Shown here: positions 1-6,520 of the stretch, piece by piece
Numbering within the stretch: the stretch's first letter is position 1
How the letters are laid out: each line of letters begins with the position of its first letter
Assembly: GCA_044357775.1 (NCBI GenBank)
Contig: JBIKOX010000167.1
Coordinates: 1-6,520 of the forward strand
Direction of reading: 5' to 3'
Length of the DNA: 6,520 bases
Source of the DNA: UBA4416 sp044357775
Lineage (GTDB): Bacteria > Bacteroidota > Bacteroidia > B-17B0 > Aurantibacillaceae
Program-made: the position numbers and the translations under genes
Notes under the pieces: generated by a model
Databases searched by the model: none
What the model was told of the DNA's origin: nothing
The model's input: the letters and a program-made list of their open reading frames with translations, nothing else

Positions 1-2
1 TA

Positions 3-1277
3 TCTGTAATTAGAGCTGGCGAATATGAAGGTTTTTTCAAAAAGATAAAATTACCTGAGTGGAAACCAGATTTTGGTCCTACCGAATATGACGCTAAACG
101 TGGCGCAACCGTTATTGGCGCGCGTGATTTTTTAGTGGCTTATAACGTTAATTTAAATACAACTTCAACACGTCGTGCAAATTCTATTGCCTTTGATGTG
201 CGCGAAGCTGGCAGAGTAAAACGCGAAGGTGATTCTATTAATGGAAAAATTGTAATGGATGAAAGCGGTAATCCTGTTTCTATTCCTGGCTCTCTTAAAT
301 CAGTAAAAGCGATAGGTTGGTTTATTGAAGAGTATGGCGTTGCTCAAATCTCTATGAACTTAACCAACATTAATATTACACCTTTACATGTTGCGTTTGA
401 CGAAGTTTGTAAAAAAGCTACTAAACGCGGTATTAGAGTAACTGGATCTGAATTAGTAGGATTAGTTCCTCTAAAATCATTATTAGATGCAGGGAAATAT
501 TTTTTACAAAAGCAGCAACGTTCAATTGGTGTTTCTGAAAAAGAACTAATTAAAATAGCTATTAAAACAATGGGCTTAGAAGAATTAGGTCCATTTAAAC
601 CAGAGGAACGTATTATTGAATACTTACTAAAAGATAAAGCTGATAGTAAATTAGTGAGTATGACCTTGACTGATTTTGCTGATGAAACAGCTAGTGAAAG
701 TCCAGCACCTGGTGGTGGCTCAATTTCAGCTTATGTTGGATCATTAGGAATTTCTTTGGCGACCATGGTTGCCAACTTATCCTCACACAAAAAAGGTTGG
801 GACGATCGTTGGGAAGAATTTAGTTTGTGGGCAGAAAAAGGGCAAAAAATTAAAGATGAACTAATTAATTTAGTTGATTTAGATACAGCGGCGTTTAATA
901 AAATCATGTCGGCATTTGGTTTACCAAAAGTAACCGACGCAGAAAAAACTACTCGTAAACAAGCCATTCAGGATGCTACCAAATTTGCTATTGAAGTTCC
1001 ATTTAAAGTGATGCAATTATCTTATGATAGTTTATCCATTATTAAAGCAATGGCTGAAGTAGGAAATCCAAATTCTGTTAGTGATGCAGGTGTAGGCGCT
1101 TTGTGCGCTCGTTCTGCTGTCATGGGAGCATTTATGAATGTTCGTATTAATGCCATCGGATATGATGATAAAATTTATGTAAACGATATTATTGCCAAAG
1201 GAAAAGATATTGAAAATAAAACCATTGCTTTAGAGAAAGACATTTTAAAAATAGTGAATGATAAAATTGGGGTGTAA
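3..1277 (+). CDS. ftcD: Formiminotransferase-cyclodeaminase (bifunctional), 3' part, 5' end outside the window
   Basis: Cytosolic bifunctional enzyme of histidine breakdown. The N-terminal part moves the formimino group from N-formimino-L-glutamate to tetrahydrofolate; the C-terminal part releases ammonia to give 5,10-methenyl-THF. The frame is open from base 3 and gives 424 residues. The segment ATVIGARDFLVAYNVNLNT and the following TRRAN / FDVREAGR are characteristic of the formiminotransferase domain. The cyclodeaminase domain begins near residue 218 (bases about 654 on), with DFADETASESPAPGGGS and later a SDAGVGALCARSA segment. Full-length bacterial fusions are, from memory, about 540 to 570 residues, so roughly 120 to 145 N-terminal residues, including the catalytic histidine of the transferase, lie to the left. 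The GTG at 135 is an internal valine, not a start: conserved family sequence runs through it. Arginine is mostly CGT, as in ffh. The hut partners are not in view. The family assignment is very secure. Confidence 0.96.
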   Translation, partial: SVIRAGEYEGFFKKIKLPEWKPDFGPTEYDAKRGATVIGARDFLVAYNVNLNTTSTRRANSIAFDVREAGRVKREGDSINGKIVMDESGNPVSIPGSLKSVKAIGWFIEEYGVAQISMNLTNINITPLHVAFDEVCKKATKRGIRVTGSELVGLVPLKSLLDAGKYFLQKQQRSIGVSEKELIKIAIKTMGLEELGPFKPEERIIEYLLKDKADSKLVSMTLTDFADETASESPAPGGGSISAYVGSLGISLATMVANLSSHKKGWDDRWEEFSLWAEKGQKIKDELINLVDLDTAAFNKIMSAFGLPKVTDAEKTTRKQAIQDATKFAIEVPFKVMQLSYDSLSIIKAMAEVGNPNSVSDAGVGALCARSAVMGAFMNVRINAIGYDDKIYVNDIIAKGKDIENKTIALEKDILKIVNDKIGV

Positions 1278-1299
1278 CACCTTTATTATTCTAACTTTG
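1266..1299 (+). promoter_or_regulatory. Candidate Bacteroidota -33/-7 promoter for the glycosyltransferase gene
   Basis: TAACTTTG at 1292-1299 matches the Bacteroidota -7 consensus TAnnTTTG exactly. ATTG at 1266-1269 is a partial match to the -33 TTTG, 22 bp upstream, which is slightly longer than the usual spacing. Transcription would start near 1306, giving a leader of about 39 nt before the TTG start at 1345. The -33 part lies inside the last codons of ftcD. The short motif and A+T-rich DNA make chance matches likely, so this is a suggestion only. Confidence 0.4.
1269..1291 (+). terminator. Possible weak terminator hairpin at the ftcD stop codon
   Basis: GGTG (1271-1274) pairs perfectly with CACC (1278-1281). 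The loop is the ftcD stop codon TAA, and two further G-U pairs are possible outside the stem. A T-rich stretch (TTTATTATT) follows. This has the arrangement of an intrinsic terminator, but the stem is only four Watson-Crick pairs, so its strength is doubtful. Confidence 0.28.
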
Positions 1300-1344
1300 C
1301 AATACAGTAAATCTACAGAATATAAACTTAATACCTAACTTCAA

Positions 1345-2886
1345 TTGAATTTTTTAAAAAAATGTCCTGAATATATCTTATTTTCTTTATTTACTATAGT
1401 TGGCATATTTACAGTAAATTCATATGGTTACGCCTGGGACGAGCGCGACCAAAGAGAAATAGGATTAACATGCTACAATTATATTTTTAATAATAATTTA
1501 CAATACCTTTCTTTAGGATCCAGAGATCATGGGGCAATTTTTGAATTGTTTTTAGTTATTATCGAAAAATTACTCCGTTTAACAAGTGACCATGATATTT
1601 ATATTATGCGACATATGGTTAGTCATTTATTTTTTTTATTGAGTGCATTTTACCTTTATAAACTAATCATTTTTATTTATAACAATAACAAATTAGCCTT
1701 AATTGGTTTCTTATTATTAGTAATTAATCCAACTATATACGGACATTCTTTTTTCAATTCGAAAGATGTAACATTTCTTTCTATGCTAATCATTTGCTTT
1801 TATCAATTTGCAATTTCCTTTAAACACAAAAAATATTACCAGTTTATTCTATTAGCATTATTTTCTAGCTTCCTAGTTAATATCAGAATTATGGGAATAT
1901 TATTTGTGTCGTTTGTATTATTTTTTTTACTACTTGATTTCTTAGCGAGTATAAAAGAAAAAGGTGCGGTAAAGAAATACATCATACTTTTATTACTATT
2001 TGGTTCGGCGGCAATTATTTTCACAATTGGAACTTGGCCATTGCTTTGGGAATATCCGCTTGACAACTTTTTATATGCAGTTAAAAACTTATCTAAGTAC
2101 CCTTGGCCGGGAAATGTGCTTTTTAATGGTAAATTAACTAGTGCTCATGATTTAACTTGGACGTATATTCCAACTTGGTTTTTAATTAATACACCTATTA
2201 TGTATTTATTCCTAGGCTTTTCAGGTCTCATATTATTTTTGTTACAATTGCTTAAAGTTTTTGCGAAAATTAATTTAAAAATGATTGATAAAAATAATTT
2301 ACTGTACGTTTTTTCATTTTTAGTTCCTGTTTTTGTTGTCATATTCCTAAAGTCGGTTTTATATGACTCATGGCGTCACTTATTTTACATTTATCCTGCT
2401 TTTATCATGTTGGCAGTTTACTTTATTAATTATTGCCTAACAACAAAATTTATCAGAGCTGTTTTTATAATGACTGCCATATCAATCACCGCAACATCCT
2501 ATTATATAATTACATATTTCCCATTTCACCATGTTTACTTTAATCCAATCATTGCCTTTAAAAAAAATGAATTTGTTAGAAAAAACTATGATATGGATTA
2601 TTGGGGTGTAGGATATAATAAAGCATTAGAGTATATATTAGAAATTGATAAAAAACGCAAAATTTTTGTTTATGCGCCAAATCCACCTTGTGAAGGAAAT
2701 ACTATTATGTTGCCTATAAAAGACCAAAAAAGATTTGCATTTATTCATTACGAAAATAAACCAGATTATTTTATAACAAATTACCGAGACCACCCTGAAG
2801 ATTATAATAACGAAGAATTGGAAGAGGTAAAATCATTCACTATTTTAAACAATAAATTAATTACAATTTTTAAATTTAAAAAATAG
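1345..2886 (+). CDS. Polytopic membrane glycosyltransferase, GT-C fold (family 39 / PMT-like), TTG start
   Basis: 513-residue membrane protein with about 11 to 12 hydrophobic segments by eye between residues 11 and 392, then a soluble C-terminal part (about 410-513). The Asp-Glu pair D32-E33 directly after the first membrane segment sits where GT-C enzymes that use polyprenyl-phosphate sugars carry their catalytic acidic residues. Other family-like motifs are GHSFFNSKDVTF (133-144), PTWFLINTP (276-284), YDSWRHLFYIYP (340-351), HHVYFNP (395-401) and DYWGVGY (418-424). The probable role is to transfer a sugar from a lipid-linked donor to a glycan, lipid or protein outside the inner membrane; donor and acceptor cannot be read from the sequence. 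An in-frame TAA at 1336 leaves TTG 1345 as the only near start; the first ATG is at residue 88 and would remove the DE motif. No Shine-Dalgarno sequence is visible. Arginine codons favour AGA (6 of 12; CGT 2), unlike ffh. No other glycan gene is in view. Confidence 0.85.
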   Translation: MNFLKKCPEYILFSLFTIVGIFTVNSYGYAWDERDQREIGLTCYNYIFNNNLQYLSLGSRDHGAIFELFLVIIEKLLRLTSDHDIYIMRHMVSHLFFLLSAFYLYKLIIFIYNNNKLALIGFLLLVINPTIYGHSFFNSKDVTFLSMLIICFYQFAISFKHKKYYQFILLALFSSFLVNIRIMGILFVSFVLFFLLLDFLASIKEKGAVKKYIILLLLFGSAAIIFTIGTWPLLWEYPLDNFLYAVKNLSKYPWPGNVLFNGKLTSAHDLTWTYIPTWFLINTPIMYLFLGFSGLILFLLQLLKVFAKINLKMIDKNNLLYVFSFLVPVFVVIFLKSVLYDSWRHLFYIYPAFIMLAVYFINYCLTTKFIRAVFIMTAISITATSYYIITYFPFHHVYFNPIIAFKKNEFVRKNYDMDYWGVGYNKALEYILEIDKKRKIFVYAPNPPCEGNTIMLPIKDQKRFAFIHYENKPDYFITNYRDHPEDYNNEELEEVKSFTILNNKLITIFKFKK

Positions 2887-2980
2887 TGGGATTTATATTT
2901 TTTACAACATAAAGCAATTGATTTTTAAGAAATAGTTTACCTTAATTTTCATTATCTTTATCTCCTTAATTTACTAAACC

Positions 2981-4321
2981 ATGTTTGATAATTTATCTGA
3001 TAAGCTCGAAAGAGCCCTTAAAACCTTAAAAGGTCAAGGAAAAATAACTGAAATTAATGTTGCTGAAACTTTAAAAGAAGTTCGCAAAGCTTTATTAGAT
3101 GCCGATGTTAACTACAAAGTAGCAAAAACATTTACAGATACTGTTAAAGAAAAAGCCTTAGGTCAAAATGTTTTAACCGTACTTTCTCCAAGTCAGTTAT
3201 TAATAAAAATTACTCACGATGAGTTAACCCAATTAATGGGTGGAAAAATGGAAGAGATTTTCCTTGGTGGAAATCCAACCATTATTTTAATGAGTGGTTT
3301 GCAAGGTTCGGGTAAAACAACCTTCACCGGAAAATTAGCCAACTTCTTAAAAACGAAAAAAGGAAAAAAACCATTATTAGTTGCTTGCGACGTGTATCGT
3401 CCAGCGGCTATTGACCAATTACACGTTTTAGGAGAACAAATTGGCGTTGATGTTTTTTCAAATAAAGAAGAAAAAAATCCAATTAAAATTGCAGAAGCTG
3501 CCATTAAACAAGCTAAAGAAAACGGAAACAGCATTGTATTGATAGATACTGCTGGTCGTTTAGCAGTTGATGAGCAAATGATGACGGAGATTGCTGATTT
3601 AAAAAAAGCAATTAATCCAAACGAAATTTTATTTGTTGTTGATGCCATGACAGGGCAAGATGCTGTTAATACAGCAAAAGCCTTTAATGATCGTTTAGAT
3701 TTTGATGGTGTTGTATTAACCAAGTTAGATGGTGATACACGTGGTGGTGCTGCTTTATCTATTAAATCGGTAGTAAACAAACCTATAAAGTTTATTGGTA
3801 CTGGCGAAAAAATGGAAGCTCTAGATATATTTTATCCCGAACGTATGGCTGATCGTATTTTGGGAATGGGTGATGTTGTATCATTAGTTGAACGTGCTCA
3901 AGAACAATTTAATGAGGAAGAAGCCAGAAAATTATCTAAAAAAATTGCCAAAAATCAATTTGACTTTAACGACTTTTTAGGTCAGTTACAACAAATTAAA
4001 AAAATGGGTAATATTAAAGATTTAGTAGGCATGATTCCGGGAGTTGGTAAAGCAATGAAAGATACTGAAATTAATGATGACGCCTTTAAAGGTATTGAGG
4101 CTATTATTGGCTCTATGACTCCTAAAGAGCGAACACAGCCAGAAATATTAAATGGCTCTCGTCGTCAGCGTATTTCAAAAGGTAGCGGGCAATCTATTCA
4201 GGAAGTAAATAAACTATTGAAACAATTTGAAGATACTCGTAAAATGATGCGCATGATGGGCGATAAAAACCAAATGGCAAAATTGATGAAAAATATGCCA
4301 GGCGGAATGTCAAAGATGTAA
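2981..4321 (+). CDS. ffh: Signal recognition particle protein Ffh (SRP54 homologue)
   Basis: GTPase subunit of the bacterial signal recognition particle. With 4.5S RNA it binds hydrophobic signal sequences on ribosomes and, through the receptor FtsY, delivers them to the Sec translocon. At 446 residues it is of normal length. The N domain covers about 1-88. The G domain has the P-loop GLQGSGKTT (106-114), DVYRPAA (137-143), DTAGR (189-193), TKLD (247-250) and GTGEK (273-277). The methionine-rich M domain runs from about 325 to the end and contains the RNA-binding stretch SRRQRISKGSG (393-403), followed by a Met-rich C-terminal tail. All motifs are intact. The ATG fits the usual MFDNLSDKL start of the family. 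The 94-bp gap upstream shows no Shine-Dalgarno sequence and no clear promoter. folD follows 113 bp downstream; from memory, ffh next to folD is common in Bacteroidota. CGT supplies 11 of 16 arginines, consistent with good expression. Confidence 0.98.
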   Translation: MFDNLSDKLERALKTLKGQGKITEINVAETLKEVRKALLDADVNYKVAKTFTDTVKEKALGQNVLTVLSPSQLLIKITHDELTQLMGGKMEEIFLGGNPTIILMSGLQGSGKTTFTGKLANFLKTKKGKKPLLVACDVYRPAAIDQLHVLGEQIGVDVFSNKEEKNPIKIAEAAIKQAKENGNSIVLIDTAGRLAVDEQMMTEIADLKKAINPNEILFVVDAMTGQDAVNTAKAFNDRLDFDGVVLTKLDGDTRGGAALSIKSVVNKPIKFIGTGEKMEALDIFYPERMADRILGMGDVVSLVERAQEQFNEEEARKLSKKIAKNQFDFNDFLGQLQQIKKMGNIKDLVGMIPGVGKAMKDTEINDDAFKGIEAIIGSMTPKERTQPEILNGSRRQRISKGSGQSIQEVNKLLKQFEDTRKMMRMMGDKNQMAKLMKNMPGGMSKM

Positions 4322-4326
4322 TTATT

Positions 4327-4433
4327 AGTTTAGAAAGTTAAAAGGTTGGAAGGTTAAGAAAGTTAACTAACACTCATAATTAAAAGTCCAGCAAACTTTC
4401 TAAGCTTTCAAAACTAAAATAACTTTCAAAACT
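4327..4433. repeat. Inverted clusters of a degenerate 8-base AAGTT-type repeat
   Basis: Nearly the whole ffh-folD gap is repetitive. The left cluster holds four units in a row: AGAAAGTT (4332), AAAAGGTT (4340), GGAAGGTT (4348) and AAGAAAGTT (4356). The right cluster holds the same kind of unit in reverse complement: AACTTTCT (4394), AAGCTTTC (4402) and AACTTTC (4421). TTAGAAAGTT (4330-4339) is an exact inverted match to AACTTTCTAA (4394-4403), and CTTTCAAAACT occurs twice (4405 and 4423). The right cluster ends one base before the folD ATG, so the folD leader is made of it. In RNA the two sides could pair in several registers. Whether this acts as terminator, attenuator or dispersed element cannot be told from one copy. 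Confidence 0.7.
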
Positions 4434-4434
4434 T

Positions 4435-5310
4435 ATGGTGTTAATCGACGGAAAAAAAATATCACTTGAACTTCAATCTGAGATTGCTCAAGAAGTTAGA
4501 GATTTAATTGCTGAAGGTAAGAAGCAACCTCATTTAGCTGCAATCCTAGTAGGAGACGATCCAGCCTCACAAACCTATGTAAATAATAAAGTTAAAGCTT
4601 GCGAAAACGTTGGCTTTAAATCTACCTTAATTAGATTTGAGACTAATGTTTCTGAACAAAAATTATTAGCAAAAATTGAAGACTTAAATAACGATGATGA
4701 TATTGATGGTTACATTGTTCAATTGCCATTGCCTCGTCATATTTCCGAACAAAAAATTATTGAAGCTATCAAACCAAGTAAAGATGTAGATGGTTTTCAT
4801 CCAATAAACGTTGGTCGTTTAGTATTGAATTTACCAACCTATGTGAGCGCTACACCTTTTGGTATTGTACAATTATTAGAACGTTATAATATTCCGACAG
4901 ATGGTAAACATTGTGTAGTTATTGGAAGAAGCCATATTGTGGGTTCACCCATGAGTATTTTAATGGCAAAAAACACCAATTTGGGTAACTGCACAGTTAC
5001 ACTTTGCCATAGCCATACACAAAATTTAAAAGAACATACTTTAAACGCTGATATCATTATTGCCGCTATTGGTAAAGCAAATTTTGTAACAGCCGATATG
5101 GTTAAAGAAGGTGCCGTGATTATTGATGTAGGCATTAACCGCGTGGATGATGTTTCTAAAAAAAGCGGTTTTAAATTAGTGGGCGATGTGCAATTTGAAG
5201 AGGTTTCTAAAAAAGCTGGTTATATTACACCCGTGCCAGGTGGCGTTGGCCCAATGACCATTGCTTCCTTATTAAAAAACACCTTAATTGCAGCTAAAAA
5301 AGAGTTTTAA
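4435..5310 (+). CDS. folD: Bifunctional methylene-THF dehydrogenase / methenyl-THF cyclohydrolase FolD
   Basis: Cytosolic enzyme of one-carbon metabolism. It oxidises 5,10-methylene-THF to 5,10-methenyl-THF with NADP+ (or NAD+), then hydrolyses this to 10-formyl-THF for purine synthesis and formyl-Met-tRNA; both steps are reversible. At 291 residues it is of usual length. Active-site residues of the family are present: Y48 and K52 in the QTYVNNKVKA segment, Q96 in QLPLP, and the KDVDGFHP motif (116-123, with D119). The Rossmann dinucleotide-binding motif GRSHIVGSP is at 164-172, and the C-terminal signature PGGVGPMT at 268-275. The start gives MVLIDGKKIS, which fits the family N-terminus. There is no Shine-Dalgarno sequence: the bases before the ATG belong to the AAGTT-type repeat. 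It may be co-transcribed with ffh or be uncoupled from it by that structure. Its substrate 5,10-methenyl-THF is also the product of FtcD at the left edge. Confidence 0.98.
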   Translation: MVLIDGKKISLELQSEIAQEVRDLIAEGKKQPHLAAILVGDDPASQTYVNNKVKACENVGFKSTLIRFETNVSEQKLLAKIEDLNNDDDIDGYIVQLPLPRHISEQKIIEAIKPSKDVDGFHPINVGRLVLNLPTYVSATPFGIVQLLERYNIPTDGKHCVVIGRSHIVGSPMSILMAKNTNLGNCTVTLCHSHTQNLKEHTLNADIIIAAIGKANFVTADMVKEGAVIIDVGINRVDDVSKKSGFKLVGDVQFEEVSKKAGYITPVPGGVGPMTIASLLKNTLIAAKKEF

Positions 5311-5340
5311 GCTTTTTAGAATCATAATACCTATCAAACA

Positions 5341-5394
5341 ATCCCGATTACTATCGTGATAACAGGTTTCAATAATCCCAATTGCTATTAGGAT
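5341..5394. repeat. Two diverged copies of a 20-base palindrome after folD
   Basis: ATCCCGATTACTATCGTGAT (5341-5360) and ATCCCAATTGCTATTAGGAT (5375-5394) match at 15 of 20 positions, 34 bp apart. Each is an imperfect palindrome. Both look like decayed copies of ATCCCGATAGCTATCGGGAT, a palindrome I recall as frequent between genes in Bacteroidota. The sixth/fifteenth pair is G:C in copy one and A:T in copy two, so pairing is kept. The position 31 bp after the folD stop would suit a role in transcription termination or 3'-end stability, but neither copy has a clean T-run after it. Confidence 0.6.
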
Positions 5395-5414
5395 TCGAAA
5401 AATATTGAATTTTA

Positions 5415-5446
5415 TTTGCACAGTTACAAAATTTTCTTTACTTTTT
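5415..5446 (+). promoter_or_regulatory. Candidate Bacteroidota -33/-7 promoter for the Omp28-like gene
   Basis: TTTG at 5415-5418 is a full -33 match. After a 20-bp spacer, TACTTTTT (5439-5446) matches the -7 consensus TAnnTTTG except for its last base. Transcription would start near 5453, leaving an A-rich leader of about 19 nt (AAATAAAAGAAATC just before the ATG), typical of efficiently translated Bacteroidota genes that lack a Shine-Dalgarno sequence. It lies after the palindromes, consistent with an independent transcription unit. Confidence 0.5.
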
Positions 5447-5471
5447 TAAAATAAATAAAATAAAAGAAATC

Positions 5472-6520
5472 ATGAAAAATTCCTTACTAGTCAGTTTATC
5501 AGTTATTATAGTTAACTCACTTATTGCTCAAAATCCATGTGCAACAAAAATGGTGCTTATGGAACAGGCCTGTGCTAAAAATTGCGGCCCCTGCTACTTT
5601 CATATCCGCGATTATACTAATCCATTATACGCAGCTCATAAAAATCAAATTGCTATGGTAGTTTACAACCAAGCTCCAATTGGTGTTGGCTCTTGGTCTG
5701 AACAAAATAAGCCTTATTATGCTTTTGGTAGTATTTTTAATCTCGAATATCAATCAATGGTTATGATAGATCGTACTTTTTTCCCTAACAATTATATGCT
5801 TCAACAAGGACCTACATCTGAAGGCGTAGAGAGTGAAGCAATTGCGTTTAATAATCAAATTAATTCCATAAATGTACCAGTTTCGGTTAATATCACGAAT
5901 ACATATAATTCAACAACGCGTGCTGTAAATATTAATGTAACAGCTAATTTTTGTGATATTGCATCTGGTGATTTAAGAATTTACGTAGTTTTAACCCAGG
6001 ACACTGTAAAAGGTCCTGCTGGAGAATCATACGGTCAAAATGTAAATGCTTCAAATGGCGTACTTGATGGTTACAATGTAGTTACTTATCCAAATAGTAT
6101 TGGAAATTGGGCAGAGTCATATGCTTTTATCAATCCCGTAAAATATCAACCTTCAGGTTTTTTTGGTAACGCTGGTATTATTCCTGCAAATCCAGTTATT
6201 GGTAATAATTATACTGAAAACTTTTCTTTTATACTTCCTCTTAAAAATAGTACAACAGAAGCTATGAATATTGAGCCTAATCGCATTCAAATTGTAGCCG
6301 CGGTTGTAAAAAATGGCGCATTTCAAAATAGAGAAGTGCTTAATGCAAATAAAAAATATTTAGTAACGCCAGCAGTTGGAATTCAAGAAAATAGTTTAAG
6401 CAATTTGCAGTTTAATGTACTTAATCCAATTGCAAATACTTTATTTTTAAATTATTCTTCTATTACAAATGGTGTGGGACATATTTATGTGTATAATTCT
6501 GTAGGGCAAATAATTAAAAC
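5472..6520 (+). CDS. Exported Omp28-like protein with a probable T9SS C-terminal sorting domain, 3' end outside the window
   Basis: The frame is open from ATG 5472 to the right edge: 349 residues plus two bases. Residues 1-19 form a signal peptide (MKN, then a hydrophobic core, cleavage probably at LIA|Q); there is no lipobox, so a lipoprotein is unlikely. The mature N-terminus has KMVLMEQACAKNCGPCYFHI (26-45) with cysteines 34, 38 and 41. The C38-G-P-C41 motif resembles the thioredoxin-like start of Omp28-related outer-membrane proteins, and V..IDR (97-101) also fits that family. Residues about 130-300 look beta-rich. From about 310, NLQFNVLNPIANTLFLNY followed by IYVYNSVGQIIK resembles a type A T9SS sorting domain, which would send the protein across the outer membrane to the surface or medium. 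The end of this domain is beyond the window. The biochemical role of the family is not established. The export call is firm; the Omp28 assignment is by eye. Confidence 0.78.
   Translation, partial: MKNSLLVSLSVIIVNSLIAQNPCATKMVLMEQACAKNCGPCYFHIRDYTNPLYAAHKNQIAMVVYNQAPIGVGSWSEQNKPYYAFGSIFNLEYQSMVMIDRTFFPNNYMLQQGPTSEGVESEAIAFNNQINSINVPVSVNITNTYNSTTRAVNINVTANFCDIASGDLRIYVVLTQDTVKGPAGESYGQNVNASNGVLDGYNVVTYPNSIGNWAESYAFINPVKYQPSGFFGNAGIIPANPVIGNNYTENFSFILPLKNSTTEAMNIEPNRIQIVAAVVKNGAFQNREVLNANKKYLVTPAVGIQENSLSNLQFNVLNPIANTLFLNYSSITNGVGHIYVYNSVGQIIK

Noticed and set aside
135..137. GTG codon as a possible start of a shorter FtcD
   Set aside because: The frame is open to the left edge, and the residues before it (ATVIGARDFL) are conserved formiminotransferase sequence, so this is an internal valine.
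2887..2980. Promoter-like boxes upstream of ffh (TATATTTT at 2894, TATCTTTA at 2953)
   Set aside because: Each lacks the final G of the -7 box and has no TTTG or TTG at suitable spacing upstream. The gap is A+T-rich with no clear terminator or promoter.
3214..3780. 188-codon open frame on the minus strand
   Set aside because: It lies entirely opposite the strongly conserved ffh GTPase domain, and its translation shows no recognisable family or domain. The other minus-strand frames (731-967, 1836-2066, 2145-2342, 4884-5135) are likewise opposite real genes.
5294..5319. CTAAAAA / TTTTTAG inverted repeat around the folD stop as a terminator
   Set aside because: The stem is seven mostly A-T pairs with a 12-base loop and no GC core, which is expected by chance in DNA this A+T-rich.
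1..6520. A novel defence, mobile or multi-gene system
   Set aside because: Four of the five genes belong to well-known families and the fifth fits a known family of secreted proteins. No integrase, transposase, phage, toxin-antitoxin, CRISPR or RNA gene is seen on either strand.

Overview
This is an A+T-rich chromosomal window with five protein-coding genes, all on the + strand and separated by gaps of roughly 70 to 160 bp. It looks like Bacteroidota (flavobacterial or related). The evidence is a fused FtcD, an Omp28-type secreted protein ending in what looks like the start of a type IX secretion (T9SS) sorting domain, translation starts without Shine-Dalgarno sequences, and two candidate promoters that fit the Bacteroidota TTTG / TAnnTTTG (-33/-7) pattern.

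Layout: (1) the 3' part of ftcD, the bifunctional formiminotransferase-cyclodeaminase, cut by the left edge; (2) a polytopic membrane glycosyltransferase of the GT-C / family 39 type, starting at TTG; (3) ffh, the protein subunit of the signal recognition particle; (4) folD, methylene-THF dehydrogenase / methenyl-THF cyclohydrolase; (5) the 5' part of a gene for an exported Omp28-like protein, cut by the right edge. No tRNA, rRNA, CRISPR array, insertion sequence or phage gene is visible.

Functionally this is mostly housekeeping DNA. FtcD makes 5,10-methenyl-THF and ammonia from formiminoglutamate (histidine breakdown), and FolD interconverts 5,10-methenyl-THF with 5,10-methylene-THF and 10-formyl-THF. 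The two therefore share a metabolite although two unrelated genes lie between them. Ffh delivers nascent membrane and some exported proteins to the Sec translocon, which the glycosyltransferase would need. The glycosyltransferase differs from its neighbours in arginine codon use and has an unusual start codon, so it may be an accessory or acquired gene, or simply weakly expressed.

The most unusual DNA lies between genes. The ffh-folD gap is almost filled by two oppositely oriented clusters of a degenerate 8-base AAGTT-type unit. The gap after folD carries two diverged copies of a 20-base palindrome with one compensatory base-pair change. I see no convincing evidence of a new multi-gene system.
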